Below, piece by piece: positions 36,805 to 49,100 of a DNA stretch of 64,000 nt. The DNA comes from Coffea arabica (lineage: Eukaryota > Streptophyta > Magnoliopsida > Gentianales > Rubiaceae): contig NC_092329.1 of NCBI RefSeq assembly GCF_036785885.1, forward strand, positions 2,666,001 through 2,730,000. The letters run 5' to 3'. Under the pieces are notes generated by a model. That model saw nothing but the letters and a program-made list of their open reading frames with translations, had not been told where the DNA came from and ran no database searches. The position numbers were made by a program, and so were the translations under genes. The number at the start of each line of letters is the position of its first letter. The stretch's first letter is position 1.

Positions 36805-37257
36805 TTATGACGGACGTCGTTCAGTTTGATCAGCTTCCAATTTGGCTGATGATGACGGTTCATCGCCATAAGGCAGCCCTTCATCTTGATCAATTTCCAG
36901 ACTTTCCAATACTTCATCTGTACATAACACCTCTTGATTTAGATCATCAGCTTTTGATGATCTTGTCGATGATGGTACAATCCCACCACATTGCAACTCT
37001 TGACTTTGATCATGAGTTTCTGGTCCACTGGTTGATGATGGTTCAAAGCCAAATTTTAGCACTGGACAATTCTGTTCAAGTTTTACGTTTGCTGATGCTT
37101 CTTCACCGGCAACTTTCAGCTCTTGATTTTTTTGACCATGAGCTTCTATTTTGGCTGATGATGCTTTATCACCCAATTCAAACATTGGACTAAGTTCAAT
37201 TTCCACTTTAATTGGAACTTGCTTTTGGGTTCTTACCCAGTTACAAAAGATTTCCAT
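36805..37257 (-). CDS. Putative acidic protein with degenerate 21-residue repeats; possibly one exon of a larger gene
   Basis: A 150-residue frame on the minus strand (start MEIFCNWVRTQKQVPIKVEI) holds about six imperfect units of roughly 21 residues. Each begins with a small/Ser pair (ASS, ASA, SST, SST, SSS) and often continues with an E/D, a QEL-like core, a Gly and an acidic residue before the next Ser pair. The product is acidic and looks disordered. A good minus-strand donor (CAG/GTAAGT near 37322) follows a 70-80 bp open segment at about 37322-37395, which would splice at phase 0 to an acceptor near 37291. The Met may therefore be internal. I do not recognise the family. The opposite strand is also open over 133 codons, as expected for repeats of this base pattern. 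Confidence 0.4.
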   Translation of the reverse strand: MEIFCNWVRTQKQVPIKVEIELSPMFELGDKASSAKIEAHGQKNQELKVAGEEASANVKLEQNCPVLKFGFEPSSTSGPETHDQSQELQCGGIVPSSTRSSKADDLNQEVLCTDEVLESLEIDQDEGLPYGDEPSSSAKLEADQTERRPS

Positions 37258-37910
37258 TTGTGAATGATTGAAAATTAAACTTTTCTGATTAGGGAGAATG
37301 AATCAACAAAAAGGGACTTACCTGCTGCAAATTCGGTTCCTTGGTCTCTTTCAACAGCAAATTGAAAGTCCTTTGATGAGTTAGAATCTTTTCTCACTCC
37401 TAATTTTAGAAGAAAGCAGGTCAATTTATTAGTTTAGTTCAAAGAAACTCTAAACTAACTCTAGTCGGCAATAAAGAATGTATCATCACAAAAACATTCT
37501 TCCTTTATATCGAGTCGTTTAAATCCTGCTTCAACCCTTCCGAAGCAGGCAAAATATTAATGCAAGATTAAGCAAACCGATAAAAAGATGTATGTTATAT
37601 TTGGACCGCATGCAAGAAAACAAGAAAATCAAGAAAGCCCCACATAATAAAATAAGCAAAACTAAAAACGAGAAACACAAGCAAAGCTGCAAGAGCGAAG
37701 AAGGGGTATGCAAATTAAGGGCACACAGAATTAAACTAACCTCATTGGTCGTGTTGACTAGGTGGTGGTGGTGGTGCAGATAAAATATTAATTCCTCACC
37801 TATTCTTTTTGGGCAAACACTTTCTTTTCATGTTTATTTATTTATTTTTTTTTTGGGTGAGGCTAGCTTTTGTAAGGGGTGTAATCACAATATAGAAACT
37901 AATTCCCAAC
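37258..37910. other. Possible upstream exons of the repeat protein; otherwise nothing firm
   Basis: A donor-like CAG/GTAAGT near 37322 and another candidate (GAG/GTTAGT near 37740) following a short CAC-rich open segment suggest that a transcript may extend upstream on the minus strand. The joins could not be made unambiguous. Confidence 0.3.
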
Positions 37911-37924
37911 AAGTCTTAATCCAC

Positions 37925-38092
37925 GCCCCGGGGTTAGACCATCTGGTCTTGGGCTGAACTCCAAGGTCAAGTGGTCGAATCCCACTTAACTCCCGGTGCG
38001 CTTGGGGTGGCGGTGTACTTGGGCGCAGGGGATTAGTCGGGCCGCCTTCGAGTCTTGATCGGACACCTCTGTGATGACAAAAAAAAAAAAAA
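37925..38092 (+). mobile_element. tRNA-derived SINE, family 3, with target duplication
   Basis: A GC-rich insertion of about 168 bp has a B box GGTCGAATCCC at 37973-37983 and ends in about 17 A. The flanking direct repeat AAGTCTTAATCCAC (37911-37924) recurs as AAGTCTTAGTCCAC (38093-38106), a 13 of 14 match. The head differs from the SINEs at 1086 and 8132. Confidence 0.88.
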
Positions 38093-38106
38093 AAGTCTTA
38101 GTCCAC

Positions 38107-39288
38107 CGTAACTTCTTCCTTTAAATGGACAAGTAATATTCGGAACAACAAATTTGCACTTCTTAATTCTATAGCCCATTTATGGATGAAACTCTAAAAA
38201 GTGGTGCATGTGCTGCCTAGATTTTAAGGGCAAAAAACTCCGACGACTACTAATCTATTTTCTTGATAAACTCATATCCACTCAATTATTTTTTGATTTA
38301 AAATAGCCACTCAACTTGTAAATGTATATGTTAGTGGTCATTCCGTCCAAATTCAATGTTAATTCTAACGGATTGAGTTGCATGTGCATCATACATGCAA
38401 AAATCCTAAGTAAATTCGTCCAACTACAGAAGATAAAAAAAAATTAAAATATCACTGAACTATACAAATAATATATTTTTAGCCACTCAATTATTTTTTA
38501 TTTGAAGTTGGTCACTCAAGCTCAGCAAAAGTAGTTTATTAGCAGTCTTCATTCAAATTTTGTCATTGAATCTACTATTTCTATTTAGTTTCAGGGCTTC
38601 TATAAGTAATTCAAAGAACTTCATTATATGATTTAAATACTTTGTCAAAACTTATAAATCAGAATCTACTAAGACAACTCTTATGGATTCTAAATTTTAT
38701 TTTTTGTACTATTGAAAAATCTAAAACTCTAAATAAAAAAAGAAAAAACTTAAAGAGATCAAAGTTTTGAATCAAGTGAAAAACAAAGATCTTAAGAGAA
38801 AAAACCGATACCATTGCAACTATTATACCAATTCGCTAAATTGAATGGGTAATGTCAAACAAAAAATCTTTTAGTGGCAAAAAATGTACAACTTGAATAG
38901 ATTAGCAGTTAATAAAATTTGTTGCCCTTGTTTTTTGGTTGGGTGAAATTACCCTTGTTTTTTGGTTGGGTGAAATTACCCTTGTTTTTTTGGCATGTGA
39001 ATTACACATGGAACTCGTTTTATTAGCATTAACAGCAACATTTGAAGGAATGGCCATAAATAAATAGACTAATTTAAGAGTTCAGTGACCCTATTCAAAT
39101 ACTAAAAAAATACTGGAGTGACTAAAAACGTATCAGCAAAATAGTTTAGCGTCCGCTAAAGGTTTTTGCCCAAGATTTGACCAACATCTAAAGACTCAGC
39201 AATTTGAATTAAACGACACTCCAGAAGCAATCCTGGAAGAAAATTGAGACGCGATAATCCCTAATGATATAACCAACCACTAATGTAC
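38107..39288. other. Intergenic with degenerate repeats, no gene seen
   Basis: The segment CCACTCAATTATTTTTTGA near 38279 recurs as GCCACTCAATTATTTTTTAT near 38483, both followed by a CACTCAA word, and a related AGTGAC segment lies near 39080-39125. This looks like one or more decayed copies of a repeat element. No coding sequence is seen. Confidence 0.5.
38925..38996. repeat. 27-bp tandem repeat, about 2.6 copies
   Basis: Units start at 38925, 38952 and 38979, each opening CCCTTGTTTTTTGG. The copies are nearly identical, so the array is recent. Confidence 0.92.
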
Positions 39289-42020
39289 TTAACCAGCTTT
39301 CTGTTTTTTCGAATTTTTAGCTTTCAGAATAAAATCGTCATCGTCTGATCCACTTTCTGAGGACGAATCAGCAATCTTGCATTTCTTTGACTGCTTTGAC
39401 ACAACTTTGGAATCCAGTGTCCTCTTTTTCTGGGTTGAAACTGCAGATGATGTTTTCCTCTTGATGGTAACAGAATCAACTTTGCTCTTGACGGTACCAA
39501 CAGCTTTCACAGGTGACTTGACTTTTTGTTGCGGAGCCTTTTTCTGTTTCTTCTCAAAAATCTTCTTCGCCGCCTCCTTTTGAAGCAGACCAGATTCCAT
39601 CATCCTGGAATTACATAAATGATATAGAACAAGCCTATCAGTCAATCAATCAAAGTTTTGACCACATGGCGGCTGGAAAAGACAGAGGTGGCTTAGCATA
39701 TTGAACAATTACTGATACATAGAACATCTGTTAATTCTAGTGTAAATATTGTTCAGTTAAGTCCGCTATAACTTTCACCTCTATATGATAAAATGCTAAA
39801 CAACATGCTTAAAGATTAAAGTACAATAAAGAGATTCAACTTTGCTTTTATCAGGTAATCAGAGATGGTGCCTAATCTCAAAAATGTGTCTAAGAAGCAT
39901 GTTTGCTGCAAGCACCAAGACACTCCTAGCTGATCATATTTCACACCAACACATTCCTAGTGTATCACATATCACACTTCAAAGCCAAAAACTTTCATAT
40001 GGTGGACACGTAATTATCGCATCCAAAACTCATCAATCACTAATTAAAGACAAAATCAAGAATACAACTCCATCAAGTACAAACTATACGACGCAGAAGT
40101 TTAATCCCTATACTGAGCATATCAGAAAACTGTACCTCTCATAAATGCATAGTAAAAATATGCATTTACAAGACATTAGTTCCTTCAAGTTACCAGAACC
40201 TCCTCGGAATATCTAATATAAAAAGTGACGAATTGCTCTTAACTCCTAACAAACAAGAGCCTTTTCTTGCTCAAATTTTTCCAATGATGAGATTTCCAAC
40301 TTAGATTTCATGAAAAACCAGGCATATACAAATAATGGGGGAACAGACATTGCACTACCTGAACAAATACTACAAAGGACAAAAAAGCAAGTAGCTTTCT
40401 CAATCTAAACAAGGTTGGTCCTCTTCCTTTCTTCTTTCCTTTTTCCCCCGGTAATATTGAGCAAAATTTTTTCTGCTAAATGAACCCTAAGTTATTTTAT
40501 CTATTGGTGAACGCTAACCAAACAAAAAATCACTGCTTGGCTGACTCAATAAACTTTTCCTAGATGGCCTATAACTCAATAAGCTGCTCACTTAATAAGG
40601 CTATTTGGATGGTGCATAAAAAATGCTCCATAATGCTGCTGATCCTCATGTCTAAACCATAACAAAATCATCATCATGCCTGACATTTTGCTAGTGGTCA
40701 TTTTTAAATCAAAACTACAAAATCATCCTTCTGCATAATGTACAAGTGCATCAAGCCATCTATTCACAATTTGTATAACAGAGTGTACACAAATGGAGTC
40801 TCAAGCAGAGAGCAGAAAATATCAATAGGTAGACCAACTTCATAACATAACAATTATCACTTGAGTTTGTTGTAAAAAGCTCTGAAATCTTCCATGAACG
40901 ATGCTATACTAAGTTGTCTCTCTTCGATAGCAAGAGATGGTTCATCAATTATTCCCAGACCATCCCAGTTTAATTTGGCCGAAAATGCAAGGCAGAGCCA
41001 CTATCAGGCAATTGTCATTACTGGAAATTTAACTTGTAATCTTGCTAGAAGATAAATGATTTAGCTTGCCTGGATTTAAAACAGAACTCTAAAAGCATAT
41101 CGCCCTCTCCTTTCTTATCACAATTTACACGTACTAGCTATATCTTTTTCCTTTTAGGTGTTAATTTAGAGACCAAGGAATAGAGGCAGTGTACACCAAA
41201 CAGACAATAAGAGCTACAAAAGACAATTAAAGAGTTCATGACAATTCCTTTAGACCTGCATTAAGACAAGTAGAATCGTTAGCCATGACAGCTCTCCAGC
41301 TGCCATTCTTGAAGTTGTAGTTGCAACAAACACGACGGCCTAAATCTTTTTGGAACAAACTACTAACAAAGGTATTAAAAAAAAAAAAAAAAAATTACAG
41401 AGAAGCTTTGAGGGGGATATATCCATACCAGATTGCTGCCATTTCACTGTTTGGTACTTGCTTATATAAAGTCTCGTAGAAAATCCTTAATGGGTCTCTC
41501 TGCAAATGAAAAGATTATTTTGGTCAGTGCTACAAAATACCCCAAAACATAAACATGTATTTTCATATAAAAGGAAAAAAAAAAGTACCTCCTCCGGAGG
41601 TTCTCTCCTCTGACCAGGCAAATCATAAACTTTCTTTTCTCTTTTCTTAGCTGTTTGCTCAGTTTCTTTAGCCTCCTTCTTCTTTGTCTCGTCCTCTTTC
41701 TTCCTCCTTTTCTGCACCTTTGAACAAAATAACCCACACTATTAGGAGGAAAAAAAGATCGAGACAAAAAAGAACACCAACAAATATGTGTACTGAAAAT
41801 CAACCTTATCAGAGGACTTGTTTGAGCTTTTCTTCGGAGGGCTCTGCTCAAAATCTTCATCTGCTTCTTCTTTCTTCACTCTCTTAGTTTCTTCTTTTCT
41901 GGCTTTGGCTTCCTTTTGGGTGGCATTGTTGGGCTTTTTCTTCTTAAGGGAATCCAAAGTTTCTTCATCTTCGTCTTTAACCCTCTGCTTCTTCACTGTT
42001 TTTGCATCCTCGGATGGCAT
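39289..42020 (-). CDS. Lysine-rich nuclear/nucleolin-like plant protein
   Basis: Four minus-strand exons (41805-42020, 41589-41717, 41429-41499, 39289-39604) join in phase to 243 residues. Intron 3 is 1824 bp. The first 100 residues are Lys/Glu-rich with many KK and KR pairs, typical of nuclear or nucleolar proteins. The central block DPLRIFYETLYKQVPNSEMA, followed by a WMMESGLLQKEAAKKIFEK segment, is the only part with fold-like character and is the likely conserved core. The tail is again basic, with an acidic SSSESGSDDDDF run and a final KNSKKQKAG. I believe it belongs to an uncharacterised plant family often labelled nucleolin-like, but the biochemical role is unknown. Exon 2 could start six bases later at an alternative acceptor (41711) without changing phase. 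Confidence 0.85.
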
Positions 42021-42219
42021 TTTCGCCCAATAATTACTGCCAGAGGGATATTTTGCCGGTTAGCTTGATGCCTGAGAAGGGAATGCTTGACCAGGTGAAG
42101 CGAGGGGGTTTTCTTCTGGTTGGTTGGATTCCAAATTCAAGAACGGGAGCGCCCGGTTAATTCTTGTAATTTCTCTCACGGGTCGGGTTGATTTGCAACT
42201 CTGCAAACTGGAAATTAGT

Positions 42220-42244
42220 GGCCCAAGGCAGTCCAACAGGCCCA
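42220..42244 (-). promoter_or_regulatory. Pair of site II (TGGGCC) elements
   Basis: On the minus strand TGGGCC occurs at 42220-42225 and 42239-42244, about 200 bp upstream of the lysine-rich protein's start codon. Site II elements are bound by TCP factors and are common before ribosomal, nucleolar and proliferation genes, which fits the nucleolin-like product. Confidence 0.55.
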
Positions 42245-42260
42245 TTAGTCTATCGTTCAC

Positions 42261-44011
42261 CTTCTAGGCTGGATGAATGACATCATGGCAAGTACTGAAA
42301 GCTCAACTTTCTTTCCGAGCAGTAGTACTTGGGCATTTCAAGTTAGTCTAAACAAGCACTTCTATTTCCAATAGGCGTGACCTTGATGAAGCCTCACACC
42401 GAGTCCACACAAGCTTCTCACCGTGGCCCAAATTTATGTAATTTGATTTATTTATTTATAAACTTTCAAATTTTTAACGAGCAAAAGAAAAAACTCGTTA
42501 AAAATGCATTAAACCTCTGTGAACTTTAACTCCAATTATTTCATCCCATAAACTTCTTCAATAGGCACTTAATTCCTCCTTTCTGATCTGTTGGACAAAG
42601 GTGTCCTTAATTTCTTTTTCTCCTTCTTCATTCATTCCCTTTTTTTTCTCTTTCTTTTTTAGTTTTTCTTCTCTCATGTCATTGTTTCCATCCTTTCCTA
42701 TTAATATTACGAATTGTATGCTCAAGTTAATATTGTATTTTTTTCTTCTACTTATAATTTTATTCTTGTTGTAATTTATTTGATTGTGTATTTTCCCTAT
42801 TTGTAATTCATAACAAACTATATGGCATGAAAAAAAATTTTGCTATATCCTTATCATAATGGAAAAACATATATAATCTAACAACTTAATTACCTTAACA
42901 TATAGAAACATATTAGAATGTACAATTACTTAATGTTTGAAAGTGAATGCCAAATAACCAAAACAATTAGTATTTTTAGTTATCTTTATTTATTTATTTC
43001 TTACTATGTGTATAGTTGGAAGATGTTAATGGAACTCTCTTTTCTCATTGGAATTCCTATAGAATCTTTGACTGTGCGGATTAAACAGAAGTACCCCTAT
43101 TCTTCATTAAATTTTGAATACATTATTTTTGTTAAATTATAATTAAAATGGAAATTATGGGCTTTTTATCCTCTCAAATGAATAAAAAAATTTCAAGCAA
43201 AGTATCGTTAAATAATAATGGACTGATTAATATTTTCATTTTTAATTTGATTTATTATTTGTCCCTTTTACTATTAATAATTGATTAATTATAAGTTCAT
43301 TTCTTTTAGATGTATCTAAATAATTTGAAACCATATGAGATATGCTTTGCACATACCTAACATATATTTGTGATTAGTATTAGTGCTAAAAAATTAAACA
43401 TAACAAGATCAAAAAAAAAAAAAGCTTAAGTTCAAGTATACTAAAAAAACAATATACGAATAATAGTAGTAAAAAGATGAAAGTAGCTAGTCACACAAGA
43501 GAACAGAGAATAAGAAAATAGTAAAAAGGACCTTATTATTATTATTATTTATTTGTTCTGTTTGTTGACACATTTTGAGGTACTAAGAGTATTTGGTTAA
43601 CTATGAAATAAATCTTATACTACCTAATAGACTCCAGAGTTTCACTTAAAAAGATTAAATAACGGAGTAACAACTTACAAAAGAAATGCATTCTTGTATA
43701 TTATTTTATCTCGGTTTTGTAAAGCAAAATGGTACCACACTAGAGCATATGGAACATTTCAGATAGCTAGCTGGATGCATCCAGAAAAGAAGTCGGTTGG
43801 GGATAGAATCTAAAACTCCATTACTAATTTACATAAATTATAAGCAAGCATCTAGCTTTTTTCAGAACACTAACTTTATCCCCTGCAGAATTGATCTTCT
43901 ATGCAGTAACCAAGCTTGTTCTCAACTCCTCGACTTCAACAATACCCAGAAAGAATTTAGCTGATAGATTTCTGAGGACAAGAAAGGAGAAAAAGTGGGA
44001 AAAAGAAAAAG
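42261..44011. other. AT-rich intergenic, no gene seen
   Basis: Strongly AT-rich with A/T homopolymers and a short ATT run near 43534-43547. No reading frame has coding character until the membrane protein at 44012. Confidence 0.6.
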
Positions 44012-44419
44012 ATGGGCAATTGGTTTGTAACAGAAGGAAGGGGAACAAGCTGGAGAGACCAAACCTTAGCATCAGTCTCACTACCACCCGCGCCTTTGAT
44101 GGTTATATTTGGGCTGGTAGCTGCGTTAATGTGTATGGCAAGTTACTGGGACTACAAAGCCCAGATGGAGCGTACCATGACCGGTTTCAAGCTGTTTCTT
44201 TTTCTGCTGCCGTTGCTACTGATTTTGATGGTTCATTTGATGATGCTTAGCAGGAGGTGGTTTTATATCAGAGGTTTAAGGCCGGTTTCGGATCAGTCGA
44301 CGAGCCAACAAGGCAACAGCTCCCCTCCTTGGGGGCTGGTGCTGGTGGTGCTGCTGCTTTTGGTGTTAGTGTATTATCACTCTTCTTTCCAGTCCAGCTG
44401 GTTTCGACCTCCTGTCTAA
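44012..44419 (+). CDS. Small plant membrane protein with three hydrophobic helices
   Basis: A single-exon frame of 135 residues starting MGNWFVTEGRGTSWRDQTLA. Hydrophobic segments lie at about residues 28-46 (PLMVIFGLVAALMCMASYW), 59-78 (GFKLFLFLLPLLLILMVHLM) and 107-121 (GLVLVVLLLLVLVYY). A basic loop RRWFYIRG follows the second helix and a Ser/Gln-rich linker precedes the third. There is no cleavable signal peptide by eye. Plants have a family of such proteins of about 130 residues without known function, and I infer membership from layout. The Met at 44012 is the first in this frame with coding character; other frames overlapping it are shadows. Confidence 0.75.
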   Translation: MGNWFVTEGRGTSWRDQTLASVSLPPAPLMVIFGLVAALMCMASYWDYKAQMERTMTGFKLFLFLLPLLLILMVHLMMLSRRWFYIRGLRPVSDQSTSQQGNSSPPWGLVLVVLLLLVLVYYHSSFQSSWFRPPV

Positions 44420-44917
44420 ACAGTACTTGGCGTTCCAAAATCCAGGCTCCATGCTCTTCACATGTCCTAGCTAGCATATATCCGAGTACAACTGCGGAAT
44501 GGTCAGAAAGGAAGACAAGGTGGTGGTTTTGGTGCGTCGTAGTACATCTTTTCTTGGTTTTGTGTTTCCTGGTTGGGGTCTAGCTACACCAACGATCTTT
44601 TGCTGCTGTGATTTTTGTTTTACGCTGTCGATTTACTGGGTATGTAGCGATTAGCCTGCCACATATTAGCTAGCTCAATAGTCTGGTCCAATTTGGTCGC
44701 GTCGCTTATTAATCATTAGGAAATCCGTGATATGGGGCTTAAACATCTGTTGTATTGAGTTCCGAGTAATGAGTATTCGTGATCAGCCATCTTGATCTTT
44801 TCTAAATAAAATGAGGTTATAAGCAGAATTGAATTCTGGAGTCAATGAATTGAATTATCAATAAATAATAAAAACCCTTTTTCTTTTTACTAAAGTTAAT
44901 CTTATTTGTATGGCAGA

Positions 44918-45092
44918 AGAGAGAGTTTGATAGAAGTAGCTTTCTGGACACTTATCTTTTAACCTCGAGGATTCATGCAGGACTAAAAATGAATATCGGA
45001 ATTCAATTTAAAGGAAGAGAAAGTTTGATAGGAGTAATTTTCTGAACATTATCTTTTAACATTCTTGATTCAAACACGACTGAAAAATGGAT
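44918..45092. repeat. Diverged tandem duplication of about 90 bp
   Basis: Segments starting near 44918 and 45012 share GAGTTTGATAG / AAGTTTGATAG, TTTCTGGACA / TTTCTGAACA, TATCTTTTAACC / TATCTTTTAACA and a GATTCA...CGACT/GGACT end in the same order. Identity is moderate, so the duplication is old. Confidence 0.75.
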
Positions 45093-45394
45093 CTTGGCGC
45101 TACCCTTGAAAGCAAACCCTTACTTATTGTCAACATGACATCGCCGACTAGAATTCCCGGAGGCCCGTGGTGGGCTTCAATTCAAGTCTTGCTTCTCTTT
45201 AGAGAGTTTCTGAAGCCTCGCAAAATCAAGGTTCCTGCTATTTTTCCTCTTGTACATCTCTGCAAATGTAATGGGTTCCTCCAGCTCTGACCTCCCTCCG
45301 CCCAATCTTCACCTGGGAACACAATGGCCTCTGGCGCTGGATACTGAATTGTAGTAATTGAGAGTCTGCTGGAATCACACCCTTCCTCTCCCTC

Positions 45395-45442
45395 CTCCCC
45401 CCACCCCCCCCAAAAAAAAAAAAAAAAACAAAAAAACCCCCT
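45395..45442. repeat. C-run / A-run junction
   Basis: A C-rich stretch with runs of 6-8 C passes directly into about 17 A, then CAAAAAAACCCCC. Two similar junctions occur at 57174-57200 and 59393-59459. Confidence 0.9.
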
Positions 45443-46192
45443 TTTTCTTCCTTCAGCTAAACATAGTAGTCTTAATCCTAACTATTAAAGCATAAACATG
45501 AAAAGATTAATTGAAAAATCGAATATAAACACACCCAAACCGAACACTGAAAACTTGCATGCCATAAGATCAATTCAGCTGGCCAGGTGGAGGCTGGTAC
45601 AAAGTACAAACAATTGCATAGGTGCGTACGCACCTTGTAGTGTAGCATTCTAACCAAAATTTCTCGTTAACACATTTCCAAATTTTACAATGTGGTTGAG
45701 TGGAACTAGTTGGGGGAATTAAACATCACTACAAAGTATTTTGTTGCCTCGCACAATGTGGTGCAAGGATCCCACATACATTAATTTAGGATGAAGCTCC
45801 CAGTTTCAAAGAACCAACAACAGACGTACTCCCTGCACTACATTTCACTACACACAAACATGACTGACTACCTGCGCTGGGCAGGAGTTGGTGGCAGCAG
45901 GAAGTCCTCCCTAGGGGGGTCTTCCCCCTGGCCAGTAGGGGAAACCCAGTTTGCAAACTTATACATATCTTACTTGACTACCGCTCCCCTAACATATACT
46001 AAAAGCTACATCTGATTTCAGCTAGAAATCATGTTAATTTAATGCACAAAAAGAAAGGGGAAAGTTACACTAGGATTAGCAAGGACATAGATAACTCAAA
46101 GCTATATATGCACAAACAAACAGCTTAGCCTTCTTGCACAAAAAAAAAAAAAAAAAAAAAATTGAAAGAATAGAAGAAAATGGTGATGGAGG

Positions 46193-49100
46193 TCAATGGA
46201 CAGCTGGAGATGAATTCTTCAGCTTAGGAACCTTAAATGAGGACGTGAACAATTTGGGGGTGTTAGAGGCCTGAATGGTATCAACTGCTTTCCTCTTTGA
46301 ACTTTTGCATCCCTACAAACACCATAGTGGAATTTGCTTAGCATTTCGAAGGTTTATCTGATTAAGAGCAGGTCATTCCACAATTAATTCAACTTGAATC
46401 ATGCAATCACCAACACCTGTAAAACCAGACATGCTTTCAACAGGACTTCAGCATGTGGATCATGACTGTATATGTACTTTTCCTCAGCTAACTGAGATTT
46501 AAACTTTGAACCACAATTAAATTGTTCTACTACAGACACCAGATTTAAATAAGAAAAATTATAGACTTCAAAGACATAAAAAGCAGAAAAAATATTCAAC
46601 TCAAGACTATTAAGCATGTACAAAGAGCAACAAGCTTGACAAGAAAACCACTTTAGCACAAGCTCCCATATGAGGCTCCGTTTGGATTGGTCATTTTTTC
46701 AAAAACAAGTTTTTCAAATACAATACCACAATAACTCAAAAAACATCCCATCCATACAATATATCCAATATTTTTAAAAAATTTTATAGTAAAAATTTTT
46801 CATATACATTACTACAATAAAATTTTTCAAAAACACCCCAAAAAACAGCTAATCCAAAATTTAACAACTCAATCTTTGAAGAGGGAGGGAGAGAGAGAGG
46901 AGAAAAGAGAGGAGTGGTGATAGATGGCAGAAGAAAATGGCATAGATCTTATTTTTTATTTTTTTTTGCATATTTGGAGTTGTTTTTGATATATTGTATA
47001 GATGTGGTGTTTTTGGAGTTATTTTTGTTTGTGCATTACTGTATTATTGTATATGAAAAACTTGTTTTTCAAAAAATGAGGAATCGAAACGGAATCTTTC
47101 CAATGCTAGCATATATTAAAGAGTTAATCACTGCCAGATTCTGTCTTAAGGGGAAGCATACTATAAATTGCAGGCCAGAACAAATTTTGTATACTAACAT
47201 CTTAAAGAATAACTGTCCTTTTATATTTCTAATTTATTCTGGCAAATTGTTTTTGAAAATGTAACTCGTACAGTATAAGTATGACAAAGTTCTTTCTTTC
47301 AATTTGAACTGTATGTGACAGACAAAAGCACAAATTCAATCTATATATGAAGGAGAAACAAGAATTCAATGACATTCTTATATTTTAATAATTACTGGGA
47401 TAAAATGCATCAGATACACATCCAGGGTATACTGCAATGTTAGTAGCAATGCATTTCAATCGTCAGCAACTTGTTAGAAGCAGAATTACCTTTTCAAGTG
47501 TAAGGGAAGAATCTAACTCTTTCTTTGTCGTTACTGTCATCCCACTCTTGGCTTTTGAGTTGGTATTCCCAGATTCAGTTGTGCAGCGACCTAACACTGG
47601 GGTCATAGAATCTTTTCTCAACCTCCTTAACGCCTCCAGCTCCCTAGATAGTCTGGAAACTTCTTCATCATTTTTAACTAAGTCAGATCTTAGCCTAGCA
47701 ATGTCATCGTTTAATCTTGCAATCATTCTATCCTTTACAGAATTAGAAGACTGCATATCCTCCATGCTCGACAGAAGCCCCCATATCTTCTCATTTGCAG
47801 ATTCAACATCAGCACACTTCTGTCTCAATTGCTCATTCAAATTGGTCTCCATTAGGTTATACTGGTTCCAGACAAAATTCTTCTCAGCCAGCAGAGCAGA
47901 AATCTCTGAATTCTTATCTAACATAAGCTTCTCATTTTCACATTGCAGCCTTTTCAAATTACTCTCCAGAGCTTTATACCGATGCTCTTCTCCTTTTTTA
48001 ATCACATCAGCAGATGTATCCTGCAAATAAACATGAAACAAGTGACTCTTTGAAGAAGAGACTAAAAAAAATGAATCAAATACAACCTACATCTCCTTAA
48101 AGAAGGGGTTCAAAAAATACCTTTTCCGAGCACTTACGAGCAAGGCGTTCAAACCATTCCCTAAAATCAGCCAATTCACTATCTGCATTTTCTGCGCTTA
48201 ATAAGCACCAAAAAGGAGAAAATACATGAGCAGGTGCATTAAAAAAAATCAAGATTAATAACCACAGAGGACATGATATTTCATTTCTTTGCTTTCCTAA
48301 TCTATATACAGGTAACAGAGAGCGACTTTCCAATTAGACTATACTGATCAAGAGCACTATAACAGCGCAAAATGACTAATGGAACAGAGATGCACAGAAC
48401 TACGTAATTGAAGTTTATGCAATTTCCAGCACTTGTGCTCTCATATCTTTGTGGCAGTTTGCATATGAATTTAAACCTATAACAACCACATGCACATACT
48501 ATAGGTCTCTTAAAGATAATTGTTTCTTTTGCAGGGGACGCTCTCTTGGGTACTCCTTTTTTTGCCATGTGTTTACATTGAACTTTTAAAAAGCTTTTCG
48601 CGACCATCTACTAAAATAATCTTTAAAAAATTCAGCATAATCCAAACTATACACCACAGGTGTACAATAATAAACGCATAAACATACTCTCTACAGAGTT
48701 ATCGAGAAAATAAAAGAAGAACAAAGAAAAAAATAAAAACACTTTAATTCTTGTTCAGTAGAAAGAAAAGTAAACTAACCAAATTTCTGCTTGTACAGGA
48801 AAGACTCCCTCAACTTCAAACCCATAACCATATCAGCTTTAGTAGCCTCAACGATGCGCTCCTTTTCTTGCATGGTCAAATCCCTCCTCATCTAAACCAC
48901 CAATTTCAATGCCAAAAAAAAAATAAAAATCCCAACTTTATAAAGAAGAACCCTAATTTGATAAATTTCAACAGCAATTAAGAAGAAAAAAAAGAAGAAA
49001 ACAAAACTTTGGCATGGAATTTTCACCTGGAAGATATGCTCTTTTAGAAGATTAACATCAGAAGTCCAGCGTTCATGCTGTAACTTAACTATGTCTTCAA

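Larger units (their letters stand above)
44420..46192. other. Intergenic, repeats, no gene seen
   Basis: Holds a diverged tandem duplication and a C-run/A-run junction (separate entries), plus an A-run of about 23 near 46139-46161. A 67-codon frame at 45087-45290 begins inside the tandem repeat and shows no family features. Confidence 0.55.

Noticed and set aside
36792-37193. 133-codon plus-strand frame over the acidic repeat protein
   Set aside because: The frame is hydrophobic and Leu/His-rich with the same period as the minus strand, as expected from the complement of a repeated acidic sequence. The minus-strand frame is longer and has a plausible splice context.
45087-45290. 67-codon frame starting MDLGATLESKPLL
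   Set aside because: It begins inside a diverged tandem repeat and shows no domain or splice context.
46914-47264. 116-codon hydrophobic frame
   Set aside because: It spans the right arm of the intronic MITE and neighbouring intron sequence.
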